A stretch of DNA of 64,000 nt, from positions 7,311,461 through 7,375,460 of the forward strand of contig OY848919.1 of NCBI GenBank assembly GCA_963693285.1. Direction: 5' to 3'. This DNA comes from Xestospongia muta (taxonomy: Eukaryota > Porifera > Demospongiae > Haplosclerida > Petrosiidae). Shown here in pieces: positions 1-9,949 of this stretch. Made by a program: the position numbers and the translations under genes. How positions within the stretch are numbered: position 1 is the stretch's first letter; the number at the start of each line of letters is the position of its first letter. The notes beneath the pieces were generated by a model. That model made no database searches, was not told where the DNA came from, and saw only the letters and a list, made by a program, of their open reading frames with translations.

Positions 1-1300
1 AAGATTGAGTTTCTGCAAACACCGTATGTTGTAGTAGCATGCTTATGTATAGGGTCATCAAGAAAAGGACAATGATGGGAGTGCACTTCTCCATTTCGCA
101 ACTGAAAATCAATGGCACTAAACTACAAAATGATATAGATTAAATCTTAATAAATAAATGTAATACTAACTTTTGTTTGTATGTCATTGGAGGTAACCAT
201 ACAGTGCCTACAAATACGAAGTGCACCAGAAGGTGCCTTGAAACCTCCAAGACAATGAGATGAGAGATTGTCTCCAGAAGACAAAGTTATTGTGCCTTTA
301 AAAATTTTTCTTAGGCCATCTTTTTCAATAACAACACCATTCTAAAAAAGGTATAGTAATATTCATACAGAATAAATACATACTTCTCCTAGTGTTTTCA
401 TTTCTTCCATAAATGTTCTAAAATACCATATTTGGATATAAAAGGTGATTTGGTAATTGCTAGAAGTTGAATGGATTCTAATTGAGAGTGTAAATAAGGA
501 CTGAGATTACCAAGTAGATAGTAAAATAGTCCTAAATTGATAAAGTAGTATTAGAAACACGCACTGAAATACCAAGTTTATGAAGTTTCACTTTGGTGCC
601 CAAAGGATTACAACTTCAACGTCATCATAATAGAGGAGAATTTGCAATGATGTTGGATCAACAGAGTATAACGGATGATGTGAGAAATCAGAACCATCAC
701 AGTAATCACCCAGTAGTCTGTCACTTCTGGAATGTCCTCTCATAACCTACAAAAAAATTACTAATGATATACAGTATGTAATTGCATGTAACTTACCTCA
801 TCAAAAACTAGTGATCTTTTGAGAAAAATTTGCAGTGATTTTAAAAAGGGCACATAGTAGAAGTTTTCATCTATAAAATTAATTTACTGTATGTTAGTAA
901 AAGAGACGTTCTACTTACCAAAAGATTAAAATGCTCTTTGTAAAACTTTTCTTGTAGAAATTTGGTATTCAGATTATGAAAAGGATTGTGATCCTGAAAA
1001 ATGCTATCCAATTTCTCTCTTTTATTGAAGATCAAGGAGATAAGAAGAGTTTCACAAACAGCACTTGATGGTCTAGTGGATGATTTTACTTCAATTTTTC
1101 AGTACACAGTTGATAAAATAAAGGATGACGTTTCTTTGTGTCTGAAAGCAAATAGATCGGTATTGTCCAATTTAGATGGCATGCTTCATGTACTGCAATT
1201 GTGAACTACATGATGGCAGTTCATCAACGGTGGTACTCTCTACTTCAGAGTCCTCGTCAGCAGCATATTCAGCAGTCATACCGTCTTCATTCGTCACAGT
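1..1300 (-). pseudogene. Transposon-associated multi-exon gene relic (left copy)
   Basis: Minus-strand exons can be followed from about 1300 down to 1. One exon at 171-342 reads LGGFKAPSGALRICRHC, and one ending at 746 reads RGHSRSDRLLCDYC and LHKLG, with GT-AG introns between them. I recognise this protein as a repetitive family seen in many invertebrate and fish genomes with a conserved FxLGN..P and ICR.CM pattern. Its biochemical role is unknown to me; a transposon origin is likely. Breaks: a one-base loss before FMEEM (shared with the right copy), deletion of about 76 bp of the exon near 851 including its splice acceptor, and an inverted 178-bp piece (1003-1180). Confidence 0.7.
1003..1180 (+). 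other. 178-bp coding block inverted within the minus-strand gene relic
   Basis: The plus strand here carries an open frame containing LLLKIKEIRRVSQTALDG and ending near VLSNLDG. The flanking gene reads on the minus strand, and this block sits exactly where the family would have such a helical stretch, just before the exon reading FLQEKFYKEHFNLL. The simplest reading is a small inversion with ends at GC-containing microhomology next to a GCATGC palindrome. The same inversion is present in the right copy at 60987-61164, so it predates the duplication. The family position is my inference from memory of the protein family. Confidence 0.55.
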
Positions 1301-1310
1301 AACATTCATT

Positions 1311-1458
1311 TACAAAATTGCTTCTCCTTCTCTAAAAGGAATCGAAGACACACGGCAGCCGCACATGCCCATGCTTCTTTATTTGTTGTAGAATTGAAAA
1401 ATGCTTCAGAACTTACTATAACTTCTACTCGTTCAACCAAAGACGTCTATAGAAAGCA
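1311..1458 (+). other. Block inverted relative to the right copy (61309-61454)
   Basis: Read on the plus strand, this block is the reverse complement of 61309-61454, while the sequence on both sides is collinear between the copies. At the junctions the left copy lacks about 14 bp on one side and about 22 bp on the other compared with the right copy, as expected for an inversion with end loss. In the right copy the block reads on the minus strand as the start of the gene relic (with a CWVC pair), so the left copy is the derived arrangement. Confidence 0.85.
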
Positions 1459-1540
1459 CTCCATAACCACGATAACTCTAATTAATGCACACTGGCCCGC
1501 CTCTCGTAATTAAGGCACGATAATGTTATCATACCTAGAA

Positions 1541-2160
1541 AGAAATATCATCGTGAAAGTTGGTGATAGCGATATGTGCGAAGGAAGCGAGCTAAGATAT
1601 CTGAAAGAACGTTTCCGCAAACTTTTTAATTTCAAGGGAATGTTGCTATCAACGTATATTTTCAGAAGTTTAATACAGATTGGAACGAATTTATTAAACT
1701 AGATGATACAGCAGTCCTTTGTAACAGAAACAAACTGAAAGTGATTGTAACTCCACAGCTAGTTACACCATGCATCACTCCTAAAACGTCAATAGTTGAA
1801 GATGAAGATGTCTCTACTTTGTCGGTGGCTTTGACACTTAGCTGTGCTAGGTCACAAGCTTCTGGAGATACTACTCTAACTACTCGTTACTCTGGTGATG
1901 ATCATGATATAGCTGTTTGTGATGTCTCTACTGGTCCTTCGGGTATGTCAATTAATAGTGATGGTGATGATTATGTGAAGTTGGTAAACGAGCTAGAGGC
2001 TGTATATTAGATGAAGATGAGGATGATGCTAAGGAATCAACAGGAAATGTAGACAAGAAAAGGAAAATAATAGTGAAGAACGATACCATTCCACTCCCAA
2101 ACCATTTCCATTACCGAAACACTTCGGAACAGAAATCGATGCAGCTCTCAAGTCTAAGAA
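1541..2160 (+). pseudogene. PB1/ubiquitin-like N-terminal coding relic, only in left copy
   Basis: The plus strand reads VKVGDSDMCEGSELRYLKER, then after a one-base slip near 1632 reads YFQKFNTDWNEFIKLDD and NKLKVIV, followed by an acidic Ser/Thr-rich tail and a PFPLPKHFGTEIDAAL motif. A second, separate copy of the same domain is at 20564-20905 (FQKFDKE..DTFIDKED). The pattern resembles a PB1 or ubiquitin-like fold used as an N-terminal interaction domain in repeated invertebrate genes; the fold assignment is inference. The block is absent from the right copy, where CATACCT joins directly to GAAGTTAACC through three bases. Confidence 0.5.
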
Positions 2161-2787
2161 GTTAACCCTTTCACGGATAATCAAATTATTAACATTTCAT
2201 TTCTTGTGGGTGGCCAATTTACGTCGTTATGCACGTTTTGCTCGAGGTGACCTTTACTCAGTTTTTCTGTCTTCTGGAGTGGTACGTGCACTAGTTTGAA
2301 CAGTTCTATTGTTGTGCAAGGGTTTCTTGCTTTTGTTGATAATTTGAAGCGCGTGTGTACAAGTTTTGACGAGAAGAAGAAGGTTCGTTAAACCTATTTG
2401 TTATGCGGTCATTGTACCACGGTTAGTAGTGTTATGGGGAGCTATATTACTCTATTTTGGATAGGTCTGTTGTTGTGAAAGTGTTTCCTGATCTCTTCTG
2501 AGATTTTGATATGTGTATTTACAAGTTTTACGACGAGAAGAACGTTTGTCGTATGCGTAGTAATTGCTTGAAGTCTGTGGCTCGAAACAATAGAGGTGTA
2601 TCTGGTTAAGTAGTATAATGTGTGTATATCATAATCATAATAATTGTTGTTATTGTTGGTTTGATAGTAAAGCCTGAGTGCATAAGTAGTGAATAGTAAT
2701 TAGTATATAATTAATTATAATCATTAATATTATATTATAAGTAGTGAATATAAATAGTACTTGATATTAGACAGTAAGTATGAGATT

Positions 2788-4408
2788 TTAGAGAGAGATA
2801 GCTAAGTGATGTAAATGATTTGAAAGATTGATGATTACGATAATGACTAAGAGGTGTGGTGTGATAGATTTCAAAACATGGGTGTAAATGTAACAGTGTT
2901 TTACATTGTTTACATTGATATTGTGTTTGTGATCTCTTTTTTTTCTAGATTGGCACACTTTACATTGTGGATGACCTCCATGTGGTGTGTCACTTGGTAT
3001 TATTTCTGGAAACGGCCTTTCAGTCAGGAGAAGAGGTCGTAAATCTACAGACATGAAATGCCACGAGACTTTTACCAACCTCAGTTCGAAATTCTAGTTG
3101 GGTAAGCTTTCCTGTGCTGTGATTGTTATAAAATATGTGAGCATTGACAAGACAGAGGTCCATCAAGTGAAAAAATGCCCTTTCCCACCATTTCACCCTC
3201 CTATGTGCAAACCCATAGTATAGTACGAGCTGATCTGATTTAGCCACACCTCCCATATATTGGTTGTAGTCTTCAACAACCTTTGGCTTTTTGATGACCT
3301 CTGTCCCATCCACAGAATGCTTTGTTCATCTCTTCTTTGAAGTGACACTGTCAACATGAAAAGTAGAAAGCACACATACTTCCCGGTTGTCTTTCCACTT
3401 CAAACAGCATTTTCCACTTCAAACAGCATTGCATCATCGTCTATTCACTCTGAGTAGATCTCTCCTTTTGTGAGCTTTTGAGTTTGAAATGAATAAGTTA
3501 TCCCTTGTCTATTAGGGTTAAGAGTTCCACAACCTTTAAATCCAAGTTGGATCAAGTCGGTAAAAAGAGATGGTGATATGTAAAAGTTGTCAACGTAGAT
3601 GGTATGTTCGTTTCCAACCAAGTCTTGGACTAGCTCTAGTACTACTCGGTGACCTAATCCTTTCCCAGAAGTGCTGCTAGTATCTTTTCCTGTATATAAT
3701 ATCCAATTATATACATAGCCATTACTAGCATCTGCCAGTACCCATGCTTTCATGCCCCATTTAGTTGGCTTTTTTGGCATGTATTAAATCCATGACAGTC
3801 TTCCCTTGAAACTTAACATGGATTCATCAATTGACAAGTTATGTGATGGCTTATAGTTTTTTTTTTTGAAGTTGGTTAGTAGTACATCAAGAAATGGCCT
3901 GATTTTGTAGTCTACTGTAGCTTGAACTGTCAGGAGAAGGTATATTTTCTGAGTCGTTGAGATAAAGAAACTTTGTTACAAGTTCAAATTGATGTCCAGA
4001 CATGATAGATGAGAAGTTAGTATTGGCAAAAGGCTACTTTTGACTCCAGTAACTTCTAAAAGAAAAAAAGGAATAATTTTACCTAATATAATCTATTTGA
4101 TACCTGATAGATGGGTATCCAACAATTCCCATAGCAATGATAATAGAGAGTAAAGCATCCACCTCCTTTAGTGTCATAGACTGTCTTATCCAATCATGGA
4201 CTCTAGCTTTAGGATGACTGGCTATAAAATCAGCATGTTTTTGTATATACTGATCAGCAAATCTAGTAGTCTCTGTCCATATATTTTCCTTGATTTCCTC
4301 GCAAAAAAGAAGGTTGAAAAAATCAGCTGGAGATTTGCCCATCATATCTGGGCTGTTGTGTGGTAGAGATGTGACAGAGTGTCCTAGTGGAAATTTCATA
4401 TTAGTCAA
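2788..4408 (-). pseudogene. piggyBac transposase relic (left copy)
   Basis: This would encode a piggyBac/PGBD-type DDE transposase. The start is ATG at 4408. Exon 1 (4104-4408) is followed by a 48-nt GT-AG intron (4056-4103). Recognisable motifs in order are SIDESM, MPKKPTKWGMKAWVLAD, the YVDNFY catalytic-Asp region, YNQYMGGVAKSDQ and a C-terminal Cys-rich CKVC finger. Breaks: a TAA stop just before MPKKP near 3783, Asp-to-Ala in the GGVDKSDQ motif, a private ~26-bp deletion near 3068, and a frame slip in the A-run before the terminal Cys/His region. An 11-T run at 3857-3867 stays in frame here. It is non-functional as it stands. Confidence 0.88.
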
Positions 4409-4656
4409 TGTTTACTAATTTTCAATTTATGTATCATTTTATGAGGATGTCTATTTACAGAACATGCTATGCATATATTTACTTTGTTAGTAATAAAATT
4501 TCATCTTATTACATGTATGTACCAAAAAGTAAAGTAAGTGTATTCCAAATCTACCTACATTGATCACTGGTAGAATTTTGTAGTGGTCCACCACTAAGGG
4601 GAAGATAAGGTAGGCTAGAGCCAAAGCTGGAGTTGGGAGTGAGCTGGTTGGTCAAG

Positions 4657-4952
4657 AACCAGTGGACTAATGTGGCCATTTTGCTTTGTTGCCTTTCAGG
4701 TTTGTTGAAATGTTGACTTCTTGAAAAAATATGATGAAAAATTGACAAAACTACTTTATAATATAGCAGGAATCCAACATTTCAGGAGATCAAGAAGTCA
4801 ACATCACAGGTATTCAACAATTCGACATAGGAAGGATTCAGCAATTCAACGTAGCAGAAATTCTGTAAATGAACAATTTATCAAAGTAACAGTCCAGCAA
4901 AGCAATGATTCGATAAATGTAAAATTCAACAAACCAACAATCCAGCAACTGT
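4657..4952 (+). repeat. Left inverted terminal region with ~21-bp iterated units
   Basis: After a unique outer end there is a run of related units of the type CAACAATTC..CATAGCAGGAATT, each about 21 bp, up to roughly 4950. The same units occur in inverted orientation at 7200-7740. Iterated subterminal motifs are a common form of transposase-binding array. Confidence 0.75.
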
Positions 4953-5138
4953 AGTGTGCGTGTGCACCAAAGCGCACTGAAATCAATGTTTATGTATTGA
5001 TAATAAATTGATAATAAATTTATGTATAAATTTACTGAATATGCATAGAGATACGGTCACAATTCTAATAAGAGATTTCTGTGTTGTTAGTAGTGTTTAA
5101 ACTCCTTGTTTGCTCTTTGTGAGTTTGCAGTGAAGATA

Positions 5139-5712
5139 ATGGAGGTATATTCTTTAACATACCAGGAGAGGAAGATTAAACTCAAGCCAGATCAGCTGAC
5201 AATCAAGTTGATTGGTAAAATATTTAGCTTATTCCCAGACAGCATTATATTGCTGTCTCCTGAAGATGGAACTGTTGAGACACCTGATGAGTCAGGTATT
5301 TTTACTGGTCTGGATAAGTTTACTGAGTACGAGGTTGATGGAGAGCCAGCTTTTGTGAGGCCATTAGTACAGGGTCAATCATCTAGTACAGTTTCTTCGA
5401 TGACCATCAATTCCAGCACAAGTAACGTGGTCAAGAAATGCAACCCTGTTTCAAAACGAGCGAAGTTCTTTGAAAAAAAATCCGTCTGATAAGCAAGAAG
5501 TATCACCTAAGCAAACTGAAGAAGAATGGCGTAAGGTTATAGAAATACATAAATTTTCTGATAGAGAACTCAAAAAACAATCAAACTTTCCAATCACATT
5601 AACATCCTCAACTGCAAAACTTGAATATATAGCTAACGTTATTTCTGTAGAATTGTTTAGTGGAGATGTTGTTCTGTTAGACAATGAAAACTACCAGATT
5701 CCTGATTCATGA
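5139..5712 (+). pseudogene. Accessory ORF of the DNA transposon, frameshifted
   Basis: The best start is ATG at 5139 (MEVYSLTYQERKIKLK). The first part, to 5489, has LTIKLIGKIFSLFPDSIILL and acidic stretches resembling a ubiquitin-like or PB1-like N-terminal fold. The frame is lost in a run of eight A residues at about 5472-5479 and resumes as a basic region (SDKQEVSPKQTEEEWRKV) ending with a stop at 5710-5712. Both halves look like one protein of about 190 residues broken by a homopolymer slip. Its place beside the transposase suggests a transposition accessory or DNA-binding role, but no catalytic motif is visible. I do not recognise a named family. Confidence 0.5.
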
Positions 5713-5877
5713 ACAACTCGAGGTATTTATTTCTAAATCTATTTACAACAGTTGAGTTAATCTATTTGTTAAATGTTTGAATGTAATGATTGTATTGTTA
5801 AGTTGGAAGCCACTTCCTGACACGGTGTCAGTGAAAATGGTGTCATATGAAAAGCCTTGTGAATAAAAAAGTTGGTC

Positions 5878-7143
5878 TCATTTAGCTGAAAGGTCAGGTC
5901 TGTCTTGCAATGGATCAACACCATATGGAGTGAAGTGTGTCAGCTTGCCTTGATCTCTTTCATATTCAGGAAGAGCAAAAGAAGTTTCAGGGATTGCCAC
6001 AGCTGGAATTACAGTGATGTGTGATAAATCCTGGGCAAGAACATTTGGAATTCCTTTGCCTGTATGTGCATGTTGAATAGTAAAGTTGTAAAATAGGTCA
6101 AAACATTAATAGTACCTGAAATGGAGTGGCAATTCCATGCAGCTACAAATCTTTCCATTCCAATTGCTGACGTATTGATAGTGATGAAAGACACACAAAA
6201 AAGAGTTACAGGATCTAAAATATCAATCACTTCATCTTCTTCCATTTTCACTAATATCCACTTAATTGGATAGTTCACTCTGGAATTCACTTGTGGCCAT
6301 AATCTCTCAACTGTTAAATTCTGTAAGAGTATTGTCATCCCATAACTAACACTTCTGAAGCAATTGCTTATTTACCTGTTGAAGGAGTTTGATAGTATGC
6401 AGTGACATGTCTTGGTCCAAAATGATGCCTGAGCTTACTATGAATAAAAAGTGTTATGTAAAACTCTTTCCCATGATCAACTCTAATTTGATCCCATAAT
6501 CCATGCCTAGTCACAGCCTCCCTGTTAGCAAATAAAATTAATGTACTTGTCATGGTCACTACATTACCTATAAACCCTTTTATATATCACTAGATTGTTC
6601 TTTATAGACATTGTAACATGAGACACAATCATTCCTGAAAAACCATCAACTGATATTACATGTGTAACACCATAATGTATCAATTTCTCATTTTGGTCAA
6701 GGTGAAGCTTATGACCAAAATAATTGGCTTTGTATGGAATCGGATTAGACTTGTTGATTGTATCTTGTCTTCGTCCTTCATGACTCTCTGGAGCCACCCT
6801 TTTTAATGATGCTCCAAAGCTATGTTCACCTATCTTCATTCCTTGTGACTCCAGATACCCTATCATCATTTTACGTCCATATACCTCACCAACCTATAAT
6901 CAATTTTGAGATATTGCGAAAAAATAATTGTTTTACTTCCTCAACTGCATCACTGACTACTTCATCAATTTCATTAGATGACAGCCTTTTAATGTTGTGT
7001 TTATCACAAAATCTTCTCACACTCCTACCAGACAATCCTTGCCTTATATTTGGGTAATAATGTATTAGCTTATGACTTATCAACTGATAAGAATGTCCTT
7101 GTTTAATCCATGATTCCACAAGATCTTTGTCCACTTTCTCCAT
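5878..7143 (-). CDS. Integrase-core (DDE) transposase, five exons
   Basis: Start ATG at 7143; stop at 5878-5880. Proposed exons: 6937-7143, 6568-6893, 6376-6521, 6116-6320 and 6060-side 5878-6059. Introns are 43, 46, about 55 and 56 nt, with GT-AG ends. The N-terminal ~65 residues form a helix-turn-helix-like region (IKQGHSYQLISHKLI, SGRSVRRFC). The catalytic triad is visible as HLDQNEKL, RVDHGKEF and VERLWPQVN, the D-D-E layout of retroviral-type integrase folds, followed by FVAAWNCHSISG and a GVDPLQDRPDLS tail. Homologues are common in fish and invertebrate genomes as unnamed integrase-core proteins. The phase does not match at the exon 3/exon 4 junction, so this copy may carry a small indel there. 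Confidence 0.78.
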
Positions 7144-7199
7144 TTTAAATTATAATTCTTAGAATAAAAATTAACTACAAAATTTCATATAAATATAGT

Positions 7200-7740
7200 T
7201 TGCCAAATTTCTGCTTGTACAGTTGTTAATTTGTTAATTTGTTGAATTTCTGATTTGTTGAATTATTGATTTGCTGAACTGTTGGTAAGTCAAATGGCTG
7301 CATTGATGAATTCCTGCTAAGTTTGAACGTTAACTTCCTAAATGTCTGTTATGTTAAATTTTGATTTCATGAATTATATATTTATCGAATTGTTGGTTTG
7401 CTGAACTGTTGCTTTGCTAAATTGTTCATTTATTGAATTATTGCTATCTTGAATAGGTGAATTTCTGCATTGTCGAATCGTTGAATACCTGCAATGTCGA
7501 ATTGTTGAGTCCTTGCTACTTTGAATTGCTAAATCCCTGCAATGTGGAATTGTTGAATCTCTGCAATGTGGAATTGTTGAATACCTGTGATGTTGACTTC
7601 TTGATTTCCTGAAATGTTGGATCCCTGCTATGTTATAAAGTAGGAGTTTTGTCAATTTTTCATCATATCTTTTCAAGATATCAACATTTCAACAAACCAG
7701 AAAGGCAACAAAGCAAAATGGCCACATTAGTCCACTGGTT
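7200..7740 (-). repeat. Right inverted terminal region, tandem ~21-bp units
   Basis: Degenerate units such as TGCAATGTGGAATTGTTGAA recur at least eight times between 7260 and 7640, then pass into the outer end shared with 4657. They translate into apparent repeats of Ile/Arg/His/Cys residues on the minus strand, but that frame is a by-product of the repeat. The right array is longer than the left one. Confidence 0.8.
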
Positions 7741-7774
7741 GTTGTGGTGGGATTCCTCAAAACAGTTGTAGGGG

Positions 7775-8869
7775 ATGACCACTTCTATGAGCAGCAGTAG
7801 ACCCGATCGAACGAATTACGGACTAAGGGATTTGCCACGCCAGGACTATCGTCACCAGCTAGGACAACAGACAGCGCGGAGAGCCATACTTGTAGACACC
7901 GCTAACAAAACTATTACCCAGGAGACATCTGTGAAATTTTCGGAACAAGGGATGGAGCAACTAGCTGGCGCTTTAGCTGAGCTAACCAGATTCCAGCAGG
8001 AGCAGGAACGACGCCATGAGGAACGACACTTGCGGGAGGAGGAGCATCGACGATTACAGGAAGAGCGGAGAAGACAACAGTACGAGGAACACCAAGAGCA
8101 AGTGAGAACTATGCATGAACAGCACGCACAGCAATTGGAGACTATGATGGAGACTCTGAAGGAGCGGAGACCGACCGAGCATCTGAAAGTAGCCACCTAC
8201 GAAGAAGGTGAAGATATCCAGGATATCCTTGAGGCTTTTGAAGGTATCATGGACTTACAAGACGTACCTGCGAGGGAGTGGGTGCTTCGGCTCACTCCAC
8301 TATTGAAAGGAAAGGCCCAAGCTGTCTATACCGACCCGGAAATGACAGCTGTAGGATACAATACAGTGAAGACTGCTATTCTAAATGTATTCAGCATCAA
8401 CCCAGAGAGGAGTAGGAAGCAGTTTCACGCATTGACGTGGACAAGGGAATCCGAGCCCACAGAATGGGTATCAAAGGGGGTGAAGTTAATGAGAAGGTGG
8501 TTACAACCTGACGAAAGAGTAGACACGATACTAAATCGAGTGGCCGTGGAACAGCTGGTTAATGGGCTACCACATAAGTTGAAGATGTGGGTAGCATCAC
8601 ATACTCCAGAGACGCCAGCTGCTGTGGCAGAACTAATTGAAGCTTACGATTTTGCTCATGGTAGGACAACGCAGAACAGGGAGAAACCAAGGTACCAGGA
8701 TTATAAGCCCACACACCATGACCGACCTAATAGGGATTCAGGGAGACAGAAGAACGAAAGTACTTACACACAAAGGGAATGGAAACCTATGTCAGAGATA
8801 CAATGTTACAAATATCAGAAGAAAGGACATATTGCAAGGAATTGTATGGATAAGACGTACCAAATCTAG
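7775..8869 (+). CDS. gag: Gag polyprotein of gypsy element 1
   Basis: Open frame of 364 codons from ATG at 7775. Residues about 60-130 are Glu/Arg/Gln-rich and should form a coiled coil. A capsid-like region follows (DIQDILEAFEGIM, WVLRLTPLLKGKAQ, WVSKGVKLMRRWL). A nucleocapsid zinc knuckle near residue 345 reads CYKYQKKGHIARNC: the second Cys of the CCHC pattern is Tyr, which should weaken zinc binding. The frame closes with TAG at 8867-8869, and the protease follows in the same frame directly after, so the stop is either a single mutation or a read-through site. Confidence 0.85.
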   Translation: MTTSMSSSRPDRTNYGLRDLPRQDYRHQLGQQTARRAILVDTANKTITQETSVKFSEQGMEQLAGALAELTRFQQEQERRHEERHLREEEHRRLQEERRRQQYEEHQEQVRTMHEQHAQQLETMMETLKERRPTEHLKVATYEEGEDIQDILEAFEGIMDLQDVPAREWVLRLTPLLKGKAQAVYTDPEMTAVGYNTVKTAILNVFSINPERSRKQFHALTWTRESEPTEWVSKGVKLMRRWLQPDERVDTILNRVAVEQLVNGLPHKLKMWVASHTPETPAAVAELIEAYDFAHGRTTQNREKPRYQDYKPTHHDRPNRDSGRQKNESTYTQREWKPMSEIQCYKYQKKGHIARNCMDKTYQI

Positions 8870-9943
8870 GAGGGAAAGAAGGACAGTACATTCGTGGGAG
8901 AAGGTCAAGTAAATGGGAAACCCATGAGGATGCAGATCGACAGTGGAGCATCACGCACTGTAGTAAACAGGGATCTTATTTCACCAGCCGATATAGAAAA
9001 GGAGACTATCGTCGTTAACTTTGGGAATGGAGCTACCGGCGAATACCTGCTAGCATCCATTAAAGTTAAAATGGATGTGGAGGAATACCAGGTGAAGGCT
9101 GCTGTTGTAAGGGATCTTGCTGAGGAGGTACTTTTAGGAAGAGATGTACCACTACACCGACATATGGTGAAACGCCTATCGAAAACGGAGCAGTTAGATT
9201 TACGTTGTCAACTGGCCAAAGACAATGGAATTCACCTGCAGGATTCAATGGAGGGAGCAATGTCAGTCGTTACGCGTGCACAGAAGAAGAGAATTGAAGA
9301 GACTCAGACAGAAAACCCAAGTACTAGGAAGGAGATGCCAATTACTCAGGAGGAGATACCAAAGACTCAGGAGAGGACGCCAAACACTCAGGAGAGGATA
9401 CCGACCACTCAGGAGGAGACACTCAGGACTCAGGGAAAGACTCAGGAAACGTTAGGAACTCAGGAGGAGACATGCATAACTCAGACGCCAGAAATACTAA
9501 AGTCACAAGTGGACACTAAGGGGAGAACCGGATTTATTGGAGACGAATATCAGTTTGTGGAGGACTTTTTTGAGCAACCAAGGAGGAATAAGAACTATCT
9601 GACTCAATCTGAGAAGAGACAACATAATCGTTGCTGGATTGGGACATGTAATACTGTACAACTCAAGAAGGAACACGAGGAAGACCCGGAGATACAACAA
9701 TGGAAGAGACGAGAGGACCCAAGTAGGATTAAACACATTGAGGGACTATTGTGCCGTGTGTGGAGACCAAGAGAATCACCTAACATCACATATGAACAGA
9801 TCGTGCTACCACGAAAGTATTGTAAGCAGGTTATCAGGTTTATATCACATGATATTCCCTTCGCTGGACATCTAGGACGAGATAAAACCACACAGAGGAT
9901 ACTTAAACGATTCTATTGGCCGACACTATTTCAAGATGTGAGA
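8870..9943 (+). CDS. pol: Pol N-terminal part: aspartic protease and linker (gypsy element 1)
   Basis: In frame with gag after one TAG. The protease shows the active-site motif IDSGASRTVV and the second motif VLLGRDV, as in retropepsins that act as homodimers. From about 9290 to 9500 the protein is a low-complexity tract of TQE repeats (ITQEEIPKTQERTPNTQERI), encoded by about ten ACTCAGGAG-type units, an oddity not matched in element 2. It then enters the integrase N-terminal zinc-binding region (SHDIPFAGHLGRDKT). Two adjacent stops, TGA 9944 and TAG 9947, interrupt the frame just before CETCEEC. Confidence 0.85.
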
Positions 9944-9949
9944 TGATAG

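Larger units (their letters stand above)
1..4650. repeat. Left copy of a ~4.6-kb direct segmental duplication
   Basis: The segment matches 59909-64000 in the same orientation with high identity, both inside and between the two transposon-derived genes it carries. It probably continues left of base 1, because the right copy already matches from the first base. Differences are blocks rather than scattered decay alone: about 620 bp (1541-2160) is present only here, about 76 bp near 851 is missing here, a ~147-bp block is inverted relative to the other copy, and several small deletions are private to one copy. Shared frameshifts in both genes show the source was already decaying before the duplication. 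Confidence 0.93.
4657..7740. mobile_element. DNA transposon with long inverted ends and an integrase-type transposase (IS3EU/Ginger-like)
   Basis: The two ends are inverted copies: AACCAGTGGACTAATGTGGC at 4657 and its complement ending at 7740, with homology continuing inward for several hundred bases as degenerate ~21-bp repeats. Between them are a plus-strand ORF (5139-5712) and a minus-strand integrase-type transposase (5878-7143), arranged tail to tail. A target duplication is not clear from the flanks. The right end abuts the gag-side leader of a gypsy element directly. Assignment to the IS3EU/Ginger group rests on the transposase pattern as I remember it and should be treated as tentative. 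Confidence 0.75.

Noticed and set aside
7260..7640. CRISPR-like array
   Set aside because: Units are contiguous and degenerate with no spacers, and the genome is eukaryotic.
7374..7676. Minus-strand repeat protein rich in Ile, Arg, His and Cys
   Set aside because: The frame is created by the 21-bp units of the transposon's inverted end; the same units are out of frame at the left end.
9066..9891. Minus-strand open frames opposite pol
   Set aside because: They are shadows of the gypsy pol frame with no motifs of their own.
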